DNA of 64,000 bases from Nemania diffusa (taxonomy: Eukaryota > Ascomycota > Sordariomycetes > Xylariales > Xylariaceae): contig JBBPUQ010000005.1 of NCBI GenBank assembly GCA_038501195.1, positions 3,286,001-3,350,000 on the forward strand, given 5' to 3'. Below are positions 60,643 through 64,000 of the stretch, piece after piece; position 1 is the first letter of the stretch; the number at the start of each line of letters is the position of its first letter. The position numbers were made by a program, and so were the translations under genes. The notes beneath the pieces are model-generated. The model made no database searches and was not told the origin of the DNA. It worked only from the letters and a program-made list of their open reading frames with translations.

Positions 60643-61625
60643 TTAGTAGTAGTATTGCAGCCAGCTCCTTGAATGCTCGAGATGCAATCTTTCTTCAATT
60701 TCTTGTTTGAAAGAACATAACCGGGTATCCAAGTTTGAAAATACCCTCTTATGCGTCACGCTTTGTAGACTAGGAGGGTTGGGATAGCCGCTCACGCACA
60801 CGCTATGGTGAACTAGAAAGGACGAAGTCGGTATCCATCTTAACAAGCTTCCAGAACTCGCTTGTATATCCTGAGCGTCTTGCTTAAGCAGATACCACCT
60901 GTCCTTGTAAACTGCGCGCCTTCGGTCGGGAATTATACCTCGGAGCTCGTCATGCTGGTTTTTAGACAAGGATCCAATCACCACACCCAAATGTGAGTGA
61001 TTAGCACAGCGGCGTCTCTGCCAAGCTTTTCCCTCTTGGCCTTTTCTCTCTTGGCCTGTTCCCTCTGGGCCTGTTCCCTCTTGGTTCTTTCCCTCTTGGT
61101 TCTTTCCCTCTCAGCTTCAAGAATAAGTCGAGCCTCAGCGAGCTGAATAAATTCGGCCCCAGGACCGAGAGGATCTTTCGGGAGCATTGCCCGTATGAAG
61201 TACCGTATGAACCTAATTTCTTGACCGTCCAATATTTTTTGCGCGCTACGCTGCTGTTTAGAATCATCCATTGACTTGAACAGACTATTGCCGTTGCATC
61301 CCACGCGACTCTGGTTGTGTATTTCCGCTACCCGACTCTTAGAAAGCCGTTGGTAGGGCTCCCATCTGCCTATGTTGGACGACATATCTTCCCTTTCCTT
61401 CGAGCATGTAGTAGATGACTTTTGCTGTTTCGATGTTGAAGATCCTGCTGATTTGGCGATCTCCGCATTAGCCGGCTAGGAAGCTGCAGTATTAAGGGTA
61501 GTTGGTTTTGAAGATGATAGAGAGGGAGCACTCGAAACACTCGAAGCACTCAAAGAATCGCTCGACGCGAGAGACCACGTTTCGCTGTCCGACACTGTTA
61601 CCCAAATATTCGATGTGGGCTTGCG
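60643..61625 (-). pseudogene. Broken gene: Ser-rich N-terminus, charged coiled repeat, shifted C-terminus
   Basis: The minus frame from 61625 to 60978 reads a Ser/Thr-rich segment (WSLASSDSLSASSVSSAPSL), then a TAG at 61478-61476. The same frame continues with ANAEIAKSAGSSTSKQQ, MSSNIGRWEPYQRLSKSRVA, EIRFIRYFIRAMLPKDPLG and a charged repeat (ERTKRERTKREQAQREQAKR). It ends in ITHIWVW. The plausible continuation (IGSLSKNQHDELRGIIPDRR, YKDRWYLLKQDAQDI) lies in a different frame, from about 60990 to 60643. No good splice sites repair either break. It is probably a pseudogene with one nonsense codon and a slip in the repeat. Alternatively it is a spliced gene I could not resolve. Family unknown. 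Confidence 0.5.
61040..61125 (-). repeat. 15-nt coding repeat (R/K-E-R-A/T-K type)
   Basis: Tandem 15-nt units on the minus strand encode repeated RTKRE / QAKRE / KAKRE pentapeptides in the broken gene. Slippage here could explain the frame change downstream. Edges are approximate. Confidence 0.65.
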
Positions 61626-62528
61626 CTATTGGTAAAGAGAATTGAGCTGGAGAGGTTTGATGTGATAACCATCTATAAATAGTAAAAAAGTAGGTTGTAA
61701 TACGATGTCTTAATGTACAGGCCGAAAGTTTATCTAAAAGTGAGAAAATAGGGAGATACAAGGAAAGAGTAGGAATATCACTGCTTCAGGTATCATCTAC
61801 ATAGAGTTGAGAAGTACTAAACTATCAATACATGTAATTGAGGTTGGACTTCCTCTTCAGGTAGATATGCAGCGATCGAAGGTAGGAGATGTCCATCTAG
61901 ATAGAGGCGTGTAGTGAAGGTAGGAGGTCACACTTGTCAACAATTGGAAAGAGCGTTAATTACGATTAAACCTATTACTGCTACTTATCGCATCTTTTTT
62001 TTTACCAAAAAAAACCACCAGAACTTAACAATAGAAATTACTCCTTCACTAGGTACGTATTCACTCAAGACATCAAAGCTTATTCAAGTCACAACGATAC
62101 CTGAATATTTAATACTGTTTCATTGGCTGGGGGTTCATCATTGTCACAAACAAACGTCGTCATAAGGGCGCTAAGTCATATTGGGCGAGAGACTAAGGTA
62201 CCTTCCAAAGGGGGCGCATTGGTTGGGGCGTTGGTTGGACGCTTGGACGCTTGGACGCTTGGACGCTTGGGCCCGAAGATCCGCCGACTTCTGGAACTTA
62301 CAGCTTCGGCCAACCACTGTCAAACTTTCTCCAGTACTTGACCGAAAACACGTCGTACCTCACCTCTGAGAGGCCGTCTCTTTCAATCATCAAGACCTCC
62401 GAGGCATCATCAGCGCTCTTCCACTCAACCTCGTACAAACATCGAGGTTGATTCGATTTTATTCTCCATTGCCTCTTCTTCTATTATCCCCTTCTCATTT
62501 CATATCAATAAGATCACACCCGACTACC
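61626..62528. other. Intergenic region before the SR-protein gene
   Basis: It is AT-rich to about 62100, then contains an 8-nt tandem repeat at about 62235-62270 and the promoter/5' UTR of the SR-protein gene. The minus frame 61492-61761 overlaps the broken gene and is not called. Confidence 0.5.
62235..62270. repeat. 8-nt tandem repeat GGACGCTT, about 4 copies
   Basis: Four to four and a half perfect copies lie about 260 nt upstream of the SR-protein start codon. Confidence 0.8.
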
Positions 62529-63760
62529 ATGTCTCGAGGTGGTACCACCCTCTACGTGACTGGCTTCAGCCAAGGCACGCGTGCTCGCGACCTCGCCTAC
62601 GAATTCGAACGGTATGTCAGCTATCCTCGTCGTCCTCGTCCTCGTCCTCGCGCGCGGTGAGATCGATCGACCGTCCAGCCTACGGAAACGGTGCCCGATG
62701 TCACCACATCTACACCTGTGTCTCCTCGCGTCCTCCTGTCCCAGGATCTCCCCGTCTCGTCTTCCGTCTTCGTCGTTCTTGACTTCGTCGAGTCCTCGAG
62801 CCGTCTCCTTGTCCACGCTCCCACCTCTCACGCACGCCCACCACCCATCTCCGTCATCACTCCCCCACGATCGAGCGGTCGAACCAATCATTAGTTGCAT
62901 CGCGCGCGCCGAGTCGCCTGTCTGTCGTGGCAGGACAACGAAGCTTATACGCACCTGATGCGATTCTCTGGGAAGTTACCATATTTTGTGAGATTGCTGA
63001 CCGTATCACCTATAGCTATGGCCGGCTTGTTCGCTGTGACATTCCCGCGCCTAGAAGTGCCAGTAGTAGGCTGTAAGTTTCCACCATGTTCATCCTAGAA
63101 TAAGAAGATCACTAACCTGGCACTAGCTTCGCCTTTGTTGAGTATGAGGATCGGCGGGATGCCGACGATGCCTATCATGAAATGCATAACAAGCGTATTG
63201 GTCGGGACGACGTCTTAAAGATCGAGGTAAGCATCCCTGAATCTACTCTTGATGGCAACCCTGTTTACCATGTACTCTAGTGGGCTCGTACACCTCCTTC
63301 AGCTTCTTGGCGGTTTGACTCTGGCCGTGATCGCGATCGTCGTGACGGGGCCCGTGGTGGTCGCTCTCCTCGTCGTGGTCGTTCCCCATCTCCTCGTCGC
63401 AGCACTCGCGACTATTCTCCCAGAAAAGATGATCGACGTGAGCGCGACCGGGATCGGGACTACGACCGTGACCGCCGCGACACCCGAGACCGCTCTCGCA
63501 GCCCAGACACTCGGTACGCGATGTCTCCGCCTCCCAAGTAGGACATGTCTGAGCTCAAGCTAATTATTCCTGATTGTAGTGACCGCGATCGTGACGACCG
63601 TGATGATCGCGACCGTCGTGAGAATGGCACGAATGGTGATGATCGCAAACGTATTTCACCCCCTCCACGAAAGCTCTCTTGGCATATTTGACTAACAGCT
63701 TGTACAGCCGTTGTTGACAGTCCTCCCCCTCAGCACGATGACTTGGATGTCGCTGATTGA
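62529..63760 (+). CDS. SR-type splicing factor, Srp1-like (RRM plus RS/RD tail, 198 aa)
   Basis: Exons: 62529-62611, 63016-63072, 63127-63226, 63281-63513, 63580-63650, 63708-63760. The RRM (residues ~5-80) has RNP2-like TLYVTGFSQGTRARDLAYEF and RNP1-like SSRLFAFVEYEDRRDADDAY, closest in my memory to S. pombe Srp1. The tail is RS/RD-rich (RRGRSPSPRRSTRDYSPRKD, RERDRDRDYDRD) and ends SPPPQHDDLDVAD. SR proteins bind exonic enhancers and recruit the spliceosome in the nucleus. The first intron is 404 nt, far longer than others in the window, and interrupts the RRM after 27 codons. All splice sites are GT..AG and frame is maintained to the TGA at 63758-63760. Confidence 0.9.
62612..63015 (+). other. 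Long first intron of the SR-protein gene
   Basis: This 404-nt intron (GTATGT..TAG) starts with a TCGTCC-type pyrimidine-rich repeat (about 62620-62660) and contains extra AG and GT sites. Other introns here are mostly 50-140 nt. Long, alternatively spliced early introns are common in SR-protein genes that autoregulate, so it may hold a poison exon. That is inference. Confidence 0.55.
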
Positions 63761-64000
63761 AAGGTACATCTACGCGGTTGTGGCTCGTTGTAACTTTTCT
63801 AGGTGCGAGGCATATTTATATGTCGCAGTGGGCTTCTGGTTCTTATCTTCGTTATGCTGTTGCTCATCATTTAGTCTTCCACCGACCGACGTACTTCCCC
63901 ACAGTCGAAGAAGGTTGCAGAAGCACAACTTTTCGCCACAGGCAGCGGTCCGTAATAGATGGAGTTATTAGGTAGTAAAATTGACTTTCTTTTGTGTGTA
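63761..64000 (+). other. 3' flank of the SR-protein gene
   Basis: It probably contains the 3' UTR. Short open frames here have no recognisable features, and the window ends at 64000. Confidence 0.5.

Noticed and set aside
62514..62958. Long open frames on both strands inside the SR-protein intron
   Set aside because: They arise from a TCGTCC/CTCG-rich low-complexity tract within an intron bounded by clear splice sites.

Overview
The window looks like nuclear DNA of a filamentous ascomycete, probably a Sordariomycete and perhaps close to Xylariales. The genes carry many short introns (about 50-100 nt, GT..AG, with CTAAC/CTGAC-type branch points). Several proteins are Pezizomycotina types: a SepH-like kinase, HET and Goodbye-NACHT proteins, a CYP53-like P450 and a Cut8/Sts1 factor. 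The intergenic DNA is full of the CCTAGGTA / TAGGTAGGTACCT motif often seen in such genomes. I rebuilt gene models by joining reading frames across visible splice sites; nothing was searched against a database.

Layout. 1-3182 (+) is the 3' part of a Cdc7/SepH-type septation kinase. 3183-6683 holds a short-chain-dehydrogenase remnant and a small secreted-protein gene. 6684-10990 (-) carries RAD52 and the proteasome tethering factor STS1/Cut8. 12287-14994 (-) is a large gene of unknown function. 16740-18764 (+) is a HET-domain gene. 18983-21652 (-) has an 88-residue protein and gamma-tubulin. 21653-23947 is a gene-poor stretch containing a 665-bp TIR element with an 8-bp target-site duplication. 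23948-30743 (+) holds a fungal protein of unknown function, RAE1/GLE2 and methionine aminopeptidase 2. 31838-33499 (-) is a CYP53-like P450. 34753-40144 (-) is an 11-exon NLR-type gene (Goodbye, NACHT, TPR-like repeats, zinc finger). 41264-44106 (-) encodes a C2-domain protein of the Fic1/Inn1 kind. 47209-49165 (-) is a PD-(D/E)XK-like gene whose best splice model needs a 1-nt exon. 50464-51040 (+) is TMEM234-like and 52393-52995 (+) is a second small secreted protein. 54522-56679 (+) is fimbrin. 56835-57100 (-) is a gene relic. 57482-60126 (+) is a sterol O-acyltransferase. 60643-61625 (-) is a broken gene. 62529-63760 (+) is an Srp1-type SR protein.

How the genes relate. There is no operon-like organisation or obvious biosynthetic cluster; the P450 stands alone. 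Housekeeping genes (DNA repair, mRNA export, splicing, proteasome tethering, N-terminal Met removal, cytoskeleton) alternate with accessory genes for self/non-self recognition (HET, NLR), secretion and mobile DNA. Four genes act in septation or the cytoskeleton (SepH-like kinase, gamma-tubulin, C2/Fic1-like, fimbrin), but they lie far apart and look independent. The most notable items are the TIR element, the NLR architecture, the twin-intron/1-nt-exon structure, and an alternative RAD52 reading frame that would end after the annealing domain.
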